From: DATFVJ01 sp963712955
GTDB taxonomy: Bacteria; Actinomycetota; Actinomycetes; Streptosporangiales; Streptosporangiaceae
Length of the DNA stretch: 64,000 nucleotides
Assembly: GCA_963712955.1 (NCBI GenBank)
Contig: CAVQKF010000013.1
Coordinates: 339,643-403,642, forward strand
Direction: 5' to 3'
In this document: positions 50,174 through 58,084 of the stretch, in pieces
How the letters are laid out: each line of letters begins with the position of its first letter
Position numbering within the stretch: the stretch's first letter is position 1
Translations under genes and position numbers: made by a program
Notes under the pieces: model-generated
Seen by the model: the letters and a program-made list of their open reading frames with translations, nothing else
Databases searched by the model: none
What the model was told of the DNA's origin: nothing

Positions 50174-50943
50174 ATGCCCCGGTGCTGACGCTCTCGCAGG
50201 TCCGCTATGTCAACAAGGCGTTCTGGCGCAACCCGGCGTCGGCGTTCTTCACGTTCGCGTTCCCCCTCATGTTCCTGGTGATCTTTACGGCTCTGCTCGG
50301 GCACGGCACGGTGCATACGGCGGGCGGGTCGGTGCAGCTGTCCACCTACTACGTCGCGGCGATGGCGTCATTCGCGGTGATCAGCGCTTGCTTCACCAAC
50401 ATCGCGATCGCGATGACCTTCCAGCGGGATGCGGGAATCCTGAAGCGGACCAACGGCACTCCGCTGCCCAGCGCCGTATACCTCGGCGCGCGAATCCTGC
50501 ATGCGCTGCTCGTTTCCATCCTGCTTGTCGCGATCACGGCCGCGTTCGGCCGCGCGTTCTACAGCGCCGACATCCCGACCGGCGTGACACTGCTGCGGTT
50601 CCTTGTCATGCTGGTCGTCGGCGCGGCGAGCTTCTGCGCCCTCGGGCTCGCGATGACGGCGGTCATTCCCAACTCCGACGCGGCGCCCGCGATCGTCAAC
50701 GCGACCATCCTGCCGCTGCTCTTCCTGTCCGGGATCTTTATCCCGTTCGGCACCAACACGCCGGCCTGGATCCTGTGGATCGGCAGGATCTTCCCCGTCA
50801 AGCATTTCGCCGACGGGATGCAGGCCGGATTCCTCGGCACGGCCTTCCACTGGTCCGACGTGCTCTTCGTCGCCATCTGGGGACTGGCGGGGCTGCTGGC
50901 GGCGATGCGGTACTTCAGCTGGGAACCGCGGCGCGGCGGCTGA
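50170..50943 (+). CDS. ABC-2 type transporter permease
   Basis: The 257-residue membrane protein has about six hydrophobic segments, including FPLMFLVIFTALLGHG near 40-55, the ABC-2 domain region ALLVSILLVAITAAFGRAF near 115-133, and LLRFLVMLVVGAASFCALGLAM near 145-165. Its position, one ATGA overlap after the ATP-binding subunit, identifies it as the partner permease. The conserved ILPLLFLSGIFIPFG near 180-195 is typical of DrrB/NodJ-like transporters. Substrate unknown. Confidence 0.92.
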   Translation: MNAPVLTLSQVRYVNKAFWRNPASAFFTFAFPLMFLVIFTALLGHGTVHTAGGSVQLSTYYVAAMASFAVISACFTNIAIAMTFQRDAGILKRTNGTPLPSAVYLGARILHALLVSILLVAITAAFGRAFYSADIPTGVTLLRFLVMLVVGAASFCALGLAMTAVIPNSDAAPAIVNATILPLLFLSGIFIPFGTNTPAWILWIGRIFPVKHFADGMQAGFLGTAFHWSDVLFVAIWGLAGLLAAMRYFSWEPRRGG

Positions 50944-51070
50944 CGAGCCCGGCCACGACAGGCCCGGCCCCGCGGCCTGCCCGGCAAAACAAAGATCATC
51001 CCGAACGGCTGCGCTGCTGGCACTCACCCGCCCCGCCCCGCACGAACCCGTCAGCCGGGCGGGGCCGGCC

Positions 51071-51110
51071 GCGCCGGGCTGGACCCTACTGCGCCGGGCT
51101 GGACCCTACT
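51071..51110. repeat. 20-bp tandem duplication downstream of the ABC permease
   Basis: Two exact copies of gcgccgggctggaccctact lie head to tail in the 219-bp gap between the convergent permease and oxidase genes, with a truncated third start after them. The gap shows no other feature. Confidence 0.92.
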
Positions 51111-51162
51111 GCGCCGGACGGGGCCTGCCGCGCAGCAGCATGCGGCGCTCTCCCAGGTGGGG

Positions 51163-52323
51163 TCAGCCTCGACGGGGTCCGCGATGTGCCCGGTTGGCGA
51201 ACCTCGCGCTGCTCCAGGCCGGCGCCTCGGCCGGCGGCTCGCCGGCGGAGATCCACCGGACGAGGGCCCGCGCGGTCGCTGGTGCCATGAGGACGCCGCT
51301 CCTGAAGTGCCCCGAAGTGAGCCACGCGTTGTCGACGCCTGGGACCTTGTCGATGATCGGGTGCCCGTCCGGGTGGCGAGGCCTGAAGCAGCACCATTGA
51401 TGCGACGCGCCGACTCCATGCAGTGCGGGCAGGGCGGCATAAAGGCCCTCCAGGATGGCCTCGATCACCTCAGGCCGCACCGACGGGCTCTCGTCGCCGG
51501 TGTCGAAGGTCCCCCCGACAAGCAGCCGCCCATCCTCCAATTGCGTCGCGACGGGCGCCACAGTGCCAGGCAGCCGCACAGAAACCGGCTCGGTTACCAG
51601 GAGATGTCCCTTGACCCGGTCGGACGGGACATCGAGCGGAAGGCCGTCGAGCAGAGGCGGCCGGCCGGTGGCGAACACGACCACGCCAGGATAGATGTCG
51701 CCAACCGACGTGCCGACCGAGACCACCCGGCCGCCGCGGGCAGTTACGGAAATGGCAGCGACGCCGGTCGACACGTCAGGCAGTGCCGCGGTCAGCCGCG
51801 CGATGGCCCTGAGCGGATTGACGCGGGCCTGATGGCGGATCATGGCACCTGCCATCGGGAGGGCAAGGCCGGGGACGACGTCGTGTACCTGACCGGGCAT
51901 GAGCCACTCGACGGCTGGCGGCTGGTGAGGGGCGAAGTTCTCCGGATCGGGCACCAGGCCGATCCAGTCAAGGTGGATCAGGCCGACGCCGCCTGGGCGC
52001 GTAAGTTCGAGATCCTTCCAGTACTCGAGGCTGGCGCGCGCGAGATCCACGAACGGCCCTGGATCGCTCCACTCCCGGATCTCAGGCGTCAGCAGGCCCG
52101 CCGCGCCACCGGTGGCACCGGAGCCCAGTTGCCCGGACTCGATCAGCAAGACCGAGCCGAGCCCTGCCTCGTGACACGCGACCGCCGTGGCGGCACCGAC
52201 GATGCCACCGCCCACGACGAGCACATCCGGCCTCGGCTCGGGGATGATGCCGGCACCGCGGCCAAGCGCGGCCCGCTCGCCCGCGGCGAGCTGCTCACGC
52301 CAGATCGCGCGGCTTATCGTCAT
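51163..52323 (-). CDS. FAD-dependent amino acid oxidase (ThiO-like)
   Basis: The 386-residue protein starts with an FAD dinucleotide-binding motif, VLVVGGGIVGAATAVACHEAGLGSVLLIE near residues 34-62. The C-terminus shows the conserved R-x-x-x-x-D-G-x-P-I-I-D motif here as CFRPRHPDGHPIIDKV near 322-337 and SGHFRSGVLMAPATA near 350-364, both found in glycine/D-amino acid oxidases. It fits the ThiO/DadA superfamily. Other thiamine genes lie nearby, but ThiO normally occurs with thiS/thiG, which are absent here; a different amine oxidase role remains possible. No strong ribosome-binding site precedes the ATG. Confidence 0.82.
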   Translation of the reverse strand: MTISRAIWREQLAAGERAALGRGAGIIPEPRPDVLVVGGGIVGAATAVACHEAGLGSVLLIESGQLGSGATGGAAGLLTPEIREWSDPGPFVDLARASLEYWKDLELTRPGGVGLIHLDWIGLVPDPENFAPHQPPAVEWLMPGQVHDVVPGLALPMAGAMIRHQARVNPLRAIARLTAALPDVSTGVAAISVTARGGRVVSVGTSVGDIYPGVVVFATGRPPLLDGLPLDVPSDRVKGHLLVTEPVSVRLPGTVAPVATQLEDGRLLVGGTFDTGDESPSVRPEVIEAILEGLYAALPALHGVGASHQWCCFRPRHPDGHPIIDKVPGVDNAWLTSGHFRSGVLMAPATARALVRWISAGEPPAEAPAWSSARFANRAHRGPRRG

Positions 52324-52695
52324 GGCCCCATTCTCGGTGCTGCCCGTTGGCCCCGCTGCGTTCTCGATCCTGCCCGTTCACCGGCGGCGCGTCCGGTATC
52401 GGCCTCGGTCAACGATCCACTTCCCGGCGCCTGCGGGCCAGCAGCACAACTTCCCCCCCGAAAACGTCACGGGAAGCGGACATTCCGCCTGCCGGGACGA
52501 CGTTTTCGGGGGGAAGTCGCAGGAGCCAGCCTGCACGCCCCAGTTCACGGCCGGCGCGCGGTGCGCTTCGGATCACCGGCCGGGATTCCGGTCAACGATC
52601 CAGCGCCGCTCGCGGTCACGCAGGCGCGAAATGGCCCGCGCGTGCTAGGCCGGCGCCTTTACCAATCTCGGTCGCGGCGCCCTGACCCGGGCCGC
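52324..52695. other. Intergenic region holding the second 69-bp palindrome and two copies of a 14-bp word
   Basis: No gene is supported in this 372-bp gap between the gntR stop and the oxidase start. It contains copy B of the 69-bp element (52450-52518). The word cggtcaacgatcca occurs at 52406-52419 and again at 52589-52602, flanking the palindrome at 30 and 70 bp. Confidence 0.75.
52450..52518. repeat. 69-bp inverted-repeat element, copy B
   Basis: Its arms, acttcccccccgaaaacgtc (52450-52469) and gacgttttcggggggaagt (52500-52518), are identical to those of copy A at 23857-23925. The loop is again 30 nt but differs in sequence. Read on the minus strand it shares the core CGGAATGtCCG with copy A. 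The loop contains its own small hairpin (GCGGA...TCCGC). It lies 178 bp downstream of the gntR stop. Confidence 0.9.
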
Positions 52696-53364
52696 TCAGA
52701 CCGATGCCAGCCACTGCTCCACTCCGGCGATGTGCACGGTCGCCCACGAACGTGCCGCCTCAGGGTCGTGGCCGATGAGCGCGTCGACGATCGCGCGGTG
52801 CTCCGCGAGCGTCCCCTCTACCGCACCCTCCTGGGTCAGCCCGCGCCACACCCGGGCCCTGGTCGTCGGCCCGGACAGCGTCTCGAGCAGCGAGCAGAGC
52901 ACGGAGTTGCCTGAGGCCGCCGCGATCCGCCGGTGGAACTCCAGGTCATTGGCGACAAGCTCGTGCACTTCTGGATGCGGCCCGAGGCCGTCGAGCAGCG
53001 TGCGCAGTGCCTCACCTTCCTCCTCGCTGATGCGCTCGGCCGCCAGCGCCACGGCCGCGGGCTCCAGGATCCGCCGCACCTGCAGCAACTCAAGCACGGT
53101 GTCGTCACGGTGGAAATCCACGATGAACGTGAGCGCCTCGAGTAGCAGCGGAGGCTTCAGGCTGGTCACGTATGTTCCGTCACCGCGCCGTACGTCGAGG
53201 ATGTTGACAAGCGACAGCGCCCGCACCGCTTCCCGCAGCGAACTGCGGGAAAGTCCGAGCTCCGCGGCCAGGTCCGCTTCCTTCGGCAACCGGTCACCCG
53301 GCCGAAGGGCTCCTGAGACGATCATCGATTTGATCTGCTCGATTGCCTCGTCCGTGACCGCCAC
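52696..53364 (-). CDS. GntR/FadR-family transcriptional regulator
   Basis: The 222-residue protein has an N-terminal winged helix-turn-helix with GALRPGDRLPKEADLAAELGLSRSSLREAVRAL near residues 17-50, and a C-terminal FCD ligand-binding domain of the FadR type. The latter has the metal-binding pattern D-x-x-x-H (NDLEFHRRIAAASGN near residue 147) and later His residues (LAEHRAIVDALIGHDPEAA). The GTG at 53364 is chosen because the winged-helix domain begins just after it; the frame runs open further upstream only by chance. It is divergent from iolB, so it may control that gene. Confidence 0.88.
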   Translation of the reverse strand: MAVTDEAIEQIKSMIVSGALRPGDRLPKEADLAAELGLSRSSLREAVRALSLVNILDVRRGDGTYVTSLKPPLLLEALTFIVDFHRDDTVLELLQVRRILEPAAVALAAERISEEEGEALRTLLDGLGPHPEVHELVANDLEFHRRIAAASGNSVLCSLLETLSGPTTRARVWRGLTQEGAVEGTLAEHRAIVDALIGHDPEAARSWATVHIAGVEQWLASV

Positions 53365-53551
53365 CCGCGGACCCCCGTCCCCAGATCCGATGTTTGAGCA
53401 GAGTATGACATGCTGCCGTTGGCCTTCCGGTCCGCGGGACACGGTTGGCCCCGCGGTGACGGTGGCCGTCACGTCCTGCGGTGGCGACATGCCGCAATCG
53501 CGCCGCCCGTCCGCCAGGGACCCGGCGGGTACACGGATCGAGGAGGAGCGG

Positions 53552-54352
53552 TTGACGAAGCCACGCACGCTCGTCGCGCCGGCGATGCCAGGCGGACCGG
53601 CCATGCAGACCGGCCTGATCTCGCTGTCGGTGGCAGATCCGGTGGCCGGCGAGACGCTCGAGCTTGGCAGCACCGACGAGACGGCTGTCGTGGTTCTCGC
53701 CGGCGCGGTCGAGGTGACCGCGGGATCCCAGCCACTCGGCCAGGCTGGCGGCCGGCGCGACGTCTTCGAGGGGCCGGGCGACGCGATTTATGCTCCGCCC
53801 GGGGTAACTCTCGGCCTGACCGCGACCGGCGGGTCCGCGTCACTTGCGATCGTGAGCGCACCGACCGATGACGCCGCAGCGCCGGCAGAAGCGAGGATCA
53901 TCACCCCCGCCGCCCAGCGAATCGCCGACGTCGGCAAGGACAACTGGCAGCGAACCGTGCGCACCATCCTCGGCCCCGAGCATCAGGCCGCGCGGCTGCT
54001 TCTGGGCGAGACCATCAACCCACCGGGCAACTGGTCCTCCTACCCGCCTCACAAACATGACACGCATGACCCGCCGCGCGAGGTCAAGCTCGAGGAGGTC
54101 TACCTGTTCAAGGTCGACCCTCGTGGCGGTTTCGGCGTGCAGCTTCGCTACGGCCCGGACGGGGAGTCCTCCTTCAGCGTCCGCGACGGCGACGCGGTCG
54201 CGATCCGTTCCGGATACCACCCAGTCGCCGCCGCCGCCGGTTACCGGCTCTACTACCTGTGGGCGATGGCCGGTGTGGGCCGCGACATGATCCCGTATCT
54301 CGATCCCGCGCACGCCTGGGTTCAGCAGGGCGGGCAGCCGCCCCGACGCTGA
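53552..54352 (+). CDS. iolB: 5-deoxy-glucuronate isomerase IolB
   Basis: IolB isomerises 5-deoxy-glucuronate in myo-inositol catabolism. The 266-residue protein shows the family core NWSSYPPHKHDTHDPPREVKLEEVYLFKV near residues 160-188, with metal-binding His and Glu residues. It continues with AIRSGYHPVAAAAGYRLYYLWAMAG near 224-248. An N-terminal GRRDVFEGPGDAIYAPPG near 70-88 also matches. The TTG at 53552 is preferred because AGGAGG lies 6 bases upstream. Other iol genes are not in the window; it stands alone, divergent from the gntR gene. The frame is open far upstream without similarity. Confidence 0.9.
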   Translation: MTKPRTLVAPAMPGGPAMQTGLISLSVADPVAGETLELGSTDETAVVVLAGAVEVTAGSQPLGQAGGRRDVFEGPGDAIYAPPGVTLGLTATGGSASLAIVSAPTDDAAAPAEARIITPAAQRIADVGKDNWQRTVRTILGPEHQAARLLLGETINPPGNWSSYPPHKHDTHDPPREVKLEEVYLFKVDPRGGFGVQLRYGPDGESSFSVRDGDAVAIRSGYHPVAAAAGYRLYYLWAMAGVGRDMIPYLDPAHAWVQQGGQPPRR

Positions 54353-54377
54353 CGCGGCTGCTGCGCGTCCTTGCTTG

Positions 54378-55079
54378 TCAGCCGCCGATGTGGCAGCTTG
54401 CGCCATTGAACAGGCAGCCTGAAGGGGCACCTGGCTGGCCGGTGGCGGTGAACACGACAGGCAGCGTCGTGCCCGTGCGAAGCTGGGGCGTCTCCTGCAC
54501 GGGCTCAATGATCAGGGTGCCGCTGCCATCCGCGTGCCAGGTCGCGCCCGCCATCCATGTGATCTGAACACCCGGGTACGTGACGGAAAGCCGCCAGTCG
54601 CCGCCGGTGGACCTGCCACGACCGGTGATGGAGACCTCGGCGACGAAACCGCCAGGAACGGTGTGCACCGTGCGGTACCTGATGCGGACCTCTGTCCGTC
54701 CATGGGGCTGCCGTGGAAAGGGCGCGGAAATGTTCCGGTCAGGTGAAGGCGACGGATGCGCCGGGCCCCGAGCTTTCCCCTCTGCCACCGGGCCGCCTGA
54801 CGTCCCGCTGGCGGTATGGCTCTCACCCGGGCGCCCGCACGCGTCGGCCGCGCAGCCCGTGCTCGGCCCGCCCCTGAAGCGGAGATATGTCTGGGTTGTG
54901 CCGAAGGCCAACACGGCCATAGTCAAGATCGAGACGCTGAATACGAATGTTGGCGTCACAATCAACTGGCGTAGTGAACCGCCGCTCGGCGCACGCTGAC
55001 CAACCGCCTCGTCCCGTTGCAGGGCCGTTTGGCGGTGGGCAGGTGTTGCTTCGGCCCTGCGCCCGCGACTTCGATGCAT
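54378..55079 (-). CDS. Membrane-anchored protein with a cellulose-binding (CBM2-like) domain
   Basis: The 233-residue protein has a basic cytoplasmic start, one membrane segment (FVFSVSILTMAVLAFG near 43-60), a Pro/Gly/Ser linker, and a C-terminal beta domain from about 130 to the end. This domain shows RIRYRTVHTVPGGFVAEVSITGRG, then DWRLSVTYPGVQITWMAGATWHADGSGTLIIEP and LPVVFTATGQPGAPSGCLFNGASC, which fits the CBM2 carbohydrate-binding fold. It would display the domain outside the membrane, perhaps binding cell-wall or plant polysaccharide. The ATG at 55079 is chosen because TATAAA lies 7 bases before it. The TTG at 55100 is the other option. Confidence 0.68.
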   Translation of the reverse strand: MHRSRGRRAEATPAHRQTALQRDEAVGQRAPSGGSLRQLIVTPTFVFSVSILTMAVLAFGTTQTYLRFRGGPSTGCAADACGRPGESHTASGTSGGPVAEGKARGPAHPSPSPDRNISAPFPRQPHGRTEVRIRYRTVHTVPGGFVAEVSITGRGRSTGGDWRLSVTYPGVQITWMAGATWHADGSGTLIIEPVQETPQLRTGTTLPVVFTATGQPGAPSGCLFNGASCHIGG

Positions 55080-55086
55080 CGGGCGA

Positions 55087-55092
55087 TTTATA
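55087..55092 (-). promoter_or_regulatory. -10 element 7 bases before the CBM2-protein start
   Basis: TATAAA on the minus strand is preceded by TTGG, giving an extended -10 shape, and is followed after seven bases by the ATG at 55079. This spacing predicts a leaderless transcript, as the ATG has no Shine-Dalgarno sequence. Confidence 0.5.
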
Positions 55093-55136
55093 CCAAGCAA
55101 CAGCCGTTCACGGCTAGTAAACCCAATTGTGTGTAT

Positions 55137-56201
55137 TCAGTTACAATTAGTAACAATGTCACGATCAGCGGAAATGTTCCCACAGGCCCGCCCCGATTTG
55201 CGTTTGCCGTCCACCAGAACCCCTGTGCGCGCGCCGGTGCCCAATGCACGGACCTGCCCGATGACCGACCACCGGTCCGGCAGTCCCGCGCCGGGCGGGA
55301 ACGTGGCGGCGAGTGCGTGATCCTCTCCACCCGTCAGCATCCAGTCGAGCGGCCAGCCGCCTGCAGGAGCCGGGCTTTGCCCTTCGGGGCGCGCCACCTC
55401 CGGCGCCCCGGGCGAGCCAGCGGCAGCCGTTATGAACAATTCGGCCGCCACGGTCAGCAGGCGGCTTGCAGGCAGCAGGCGGGAGGCCAGCTCGATGAGC
55501 ACGCCACTCGCATCGGCCACATGACCGAGGTCGGCGAGCAGCCCGTCGCTGACATCGATCATCGCGGTGGCGCCGCGCTGCGCCGCATCCGGTCCCGCCT
55601 CATACGGGGGCCGCGGGCCGCGGTGGGCCGCGAGCAGCTCGGCGGGGCCGGTCAGGCCGCGGACCAGCAGCGCCAGGCCAGCGGCCGAATGACCGAGCGT
55701 CCCCGCGACCGCGACAACGTCGCCAGGGCGCGCGCCCGCGCGGGTGAGGGGCGAGCGGCCCTGCAGGTCGCCAAGCGCGGTCGCGGCGACAGTGATCGAG
55801 TCGGCCCGTGCGACGTCACCGCCGACCACTGCCGCGCCGCCGCGCGCACACTCGGCGGCCAGGCCGGCGGTGAACTCTTCGGCCCAGCTCACCGGGAGTT
55901 CTGGCGGTGCGGCGAACGCCACAAGCAGTGCGGTGGGCACGGCACCCATGGCGGCGACGTCGGCGAGGCTGCGCGCCGCCGCCTTGTGGCCGACGTCACG
56001 CGGACTCGACCAGTCGCGACGGAAGTGCCGTCCCTCCACGAGCAGATCGGTCGTCGCGACCACCCTGCCGTCCGGTGCGCGCAGCACCGCGGCGTCGTCC
56101 CCGATGCCGAGAATGACGTGACCGCTCGGAGGCAGCCCAGCCGCCATCCGGGCGATCAGCCCGAACTCGCCGAGTTCCCCGATCGTGATGTGAACCTCCA
56201 C
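55137..56201 (-). CDS. thiL: Thiamine-monophosphate kinase ThiL
   Basis: ThiL makes thiamine pyrophosphate from thiamine phosphate. The 354-residue protein starts ITIGELGEFGLIARM and has LGIGDDAAVLRAPDGRVVATTDLLVEGRHFRRD near residues 32-64. The ATP/Mg-binding Asp residues lie in IGDDAA and in VGGDVARADS near 127-136. DVSDGLLADLGHVADASGV near 215-233 and a C-terminal TGGEDHALAATFP near 290-302 complete the family. The last 20 residues are Asn/Arg-rich and not conserved. It ends 37 bp upstream of the CBM2-like gene. Confidence 0.92.
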   Translation of the reverse strand: MEVHITIGELGEFGLIARMAAGLPPSGHVILGIGDDAAVLRAPDGRVVATTDLLVEGRHFRRDWSSPRDVGHKAAARSLADVAAMGAVPTALLVAFAAPPELPVSWAEEFTAGLAAECARGGAAVVGGDVARADSITVAATALGDLQGRSPLTRAGARPGDVVAVAGTLGHSAAGLALLVRGLTGPAELLAAHRGPRPPYEAGPDAAQRGATAMIDVSDGLLADLGHVADASGVLIELASRLLPASRLLTVAAELFITAAAGSPGAPEVARPEGQSPAPAGGWPLDWMLTGGEDHALAATFPPGAGLPDRWSVIGQVRALGTGARTGVLVDGKRKSGRACGNISADRDIVTNCN

Positions 56202-56400
56202 AAAGCGGCGACCCGCGGGTTAACCAATCCCGCCAGCCATGCGGCCATCCGCCGGACCGGTCCCCGGTCCCGGTCCCGGTCCCCGGTCCCCGGTGAGATC
56301 GTGGCACGGCCCCAGGTGCCCCGCCAAACTTGTCTCTACGGTAGCGTGGCGTTTCCGGATAGTGGTCATTCTGGTCTACTCCGCCCTCGGGGAGGACGTC

Positions 56401-56634
56401 ATGGTCCAGGCCTACATCCTCATCCAGACAGAAGTCGGCAAGGCAGCCGACGTCGCCGTGCGGATCGCGAAGATCCAAGGCGTCAACCAGGCCGAGGATG
56501 TGACGGGGCCATACGACGTCATCGTTCGCGCTGAGGCGGCCAATGTCGACGATCTCGGCAAGCTCGTGGTCGCGCAGATCCAGGCCGTCGACGGCATTAC
56601 ACGGACGCTGACCTGCCCCATCGTGCACATCTGA
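56401..56634 (+). CDS. Stand-alone Lrp/AsnC ligand-binding (RAM) domain protein
   Basis: The 77-residue protein is a single RAM domain with no DNA-binding part: VQAYILIQTEVGKAADVAVRIAKIQGVNQAEDVTGPYDVIVRAEA, ending LTCPIVHI. Such stand-alone domains are common in actinobacteria near thiL, where this lies divergently, but their function is not established; they may bind amino acids and form heteromers with full Lrp proteins. GGGGAGG precedes the ATG by 5 bases. The gap to thiL contains repeated ggtccc words. Confidence 0.9.
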   Translation: MVQAYILIQTEVGKAADVAVRIAKIQGVNQAEDVTGPYDVIVRAEAANVDDLGKLVVAQIQAVDGITRTLTCPIVHI

Positions 56635-56670
56635 GGCTGGTCACCGCTGCAAGGCACACGCGTCGCGGCC

Positions 56671-57297
56671 ATGCCCTCATGTAGCCGGCTCATGCGACTG
56701 GTGATGGGCGCTGCGGTCACCGCCGCGTGCGCGGCATGCGTGCTGCTCACCGGTTGCGGTTCCGATGGCCCGGGTGCGGGCGGCTCGGGTGGTGGTTCGG
56801 GTTCGGGTGGCGGTTCGGGTTCGGGTGGTGCTTCGGGTTCGGGTGGTGCTTCGGGTTCGGGTGGCGGCTTCGGTGCTGGGGGTTCGGCCAGCGCGGCAGT
56901 TCGGCTCGTCCCGCCTCACCCGCCGCCGGGCGCCGGACGGCGATGCGCCGCCTTGGCCCCCAGGCTCCCTTCGAGTCTCGACGGCCATGCGCGGCGCGCG
57001 GTGAACCCCAGCTCACCGCTTACCGCCGCATGGGGGAATCCGCCGATCGCGCTGCGCTGCGGTGTGCCGTTGCCACAGGCTCTGACCCCCACCACGGAGC
57101 TCACCGTGGTGAACGGCGTGTCCTGGTTCCCGCAGCCTGTCGGCTCCGCCACCCCATCGCGCTTCACCGAGGTCGGACGCGACGCCTACGTCGAGCTCAC
57201 CGTCCCTGGGCGGTACTTTCCTGCTGGCCCGATCCTGGTTGCCATCGGCGACGCGATCAGCGCGGCGGTTCCCGCCAAGCCAGACGGCCGGATCTGA
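56671..57297 (+). CDS. DUF3515 lipoprotein with Gly/Ser repeat
   Basis: The 208-residue protein has a signal peptide ending in a lipobox (VLLTGCGSDG near residues 25-34, cysteine at 29). A 50-residue Gly/Ser repeat follows, and then a DUF3515 domain with CAALAPRLPSSLDGHARR near 90-107, AWGNPPIALRCGVPLP near 119-134 and YVELTVPGRYFPAGPILVAIGDAIS near 172-196. DUF3515 proteins are actinobacterial envelope lipoproteins of unknown function. The first ATG is used, though a second Met at residue 8 (MRLVMG) may be preferred. It is convergent with cofC. Confidence 0.85.
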   Translation: MPSCSRLMRLVMGAAVTAACAACVLLTGCGSDGPGAGGSGGGSGSGGGSGSGGASGSGGASGSGGGFGAGGSASAAVRLVPPHPPPGAGRRCAALAPRLPSSLDGHARRAVNPSSPLTAAWGNPPIALRCGVPLPQALTPTTELTVVNGVSWFPQPVGSATPSRFTEVGRDAYVELTVPGRYFPAGPILVAIGDAISAAVPAKPDGRI

Positions 57298-57337
57298 GGA
57301 CCTGGCAGGGCCAGCAGGGCCAGCAGGGCCTGCCGGT

Positions 57338-58005
57338 CTAGCCGCCTGCAGCGCTGCTGCTCCGCAGGAGTCGCGCTGCCAGCGGCGCGGTCGCGGGCCC
57401 GAGCCCGAGGGCGGCAGCCTCGCCCAGGTCGGCGGCTGTGTCCACGTCACGGCGCAGCCCCGGCAGGTCGTCACGGCTGATCTCGCGGGCGCCGGCATCG
57501 ATGTGGCGGCGCCGCGACCCTTGACCGAATCTCGGCCGGAATGGGACGCCCGGCCTGGCCGTGTACAGCGTGGTGCCCAAGCCGGACGCGTCAGGCACAA
57601 TAGCCTGTGGCCAGCGGGCCGCATGTCGCAGTGCCCGGTCCAGCTCGGCCGCCCTGAGCGCGGGCAGATCTGCGGACAGGGCTCCGACGCCGGACCGTGG
57701 ATCACGCGCCACGGCCTCACCCGCACCGTATTCAAGCGCCGGGTTCAGCCCCGCATTCGGCTCGTCACCGACCACAACGGCCCCGAGCCTGCCGAGTTCG
57801 TCCGCCGCAAGCTCGTCGTCAGTCACCACGATGATGTGCCGCACACGCGGGCACTCAAGCGCGGCCCGCACCGTGTCGACCGCGACCGCGAGCGCGAGCG
57901 CCAGGCCTCGGCCGGGCCGGCCAGCGCAGCCAGGCGGGACTTGGCCCTGGCCAGCAATTTGACCGGGACCACGAGCGACCACGTAAACGGGCCCTCAGCC
58001 CTCAT
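57338..58005 (-). pseudogene. cofC: 2-phospho-L-lactate guanylyltransferase CofC, frameshifted
   Basis: CofC activates 2-phospholactate or a related 3-carbon phosphate with GTP for coenzyme F420 synthesis. The N-terminus, WSLVVPVKLLARAKSRLAALAGP (residues about 9-31 in the frame starting at 58005), and the rest (LALALAVAVDTVRAALECPRVRHIIVVTDD..., ending at 57338) are in different frames. One base appears to be missing near 57915 in a run of GC. The remainder includes the GLNPALEYGAGEAV and LSADLPALRAAEL segments expected for the family. Both halves are well conserved, so either a single sequencing error or a very recent mutation is likely. The gene is convergent with DUF3515. Confidence 0.82.
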
Positions 58006-58084
58006 GATGATCCTGCCTCGACACTGTCCGCGCTGAACCGCGAGACTAGGTTACGTGCGGGGAGACTCAGGTCAGGAGGCCGGC

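Noticed and set aside
48258..56201. TPP riboswitch upstream of thiD, thiL or the thiO-like gene
   Set aside because: No CTGAGA and ACCTGA pair with suitable spacing was found in front of these genes.
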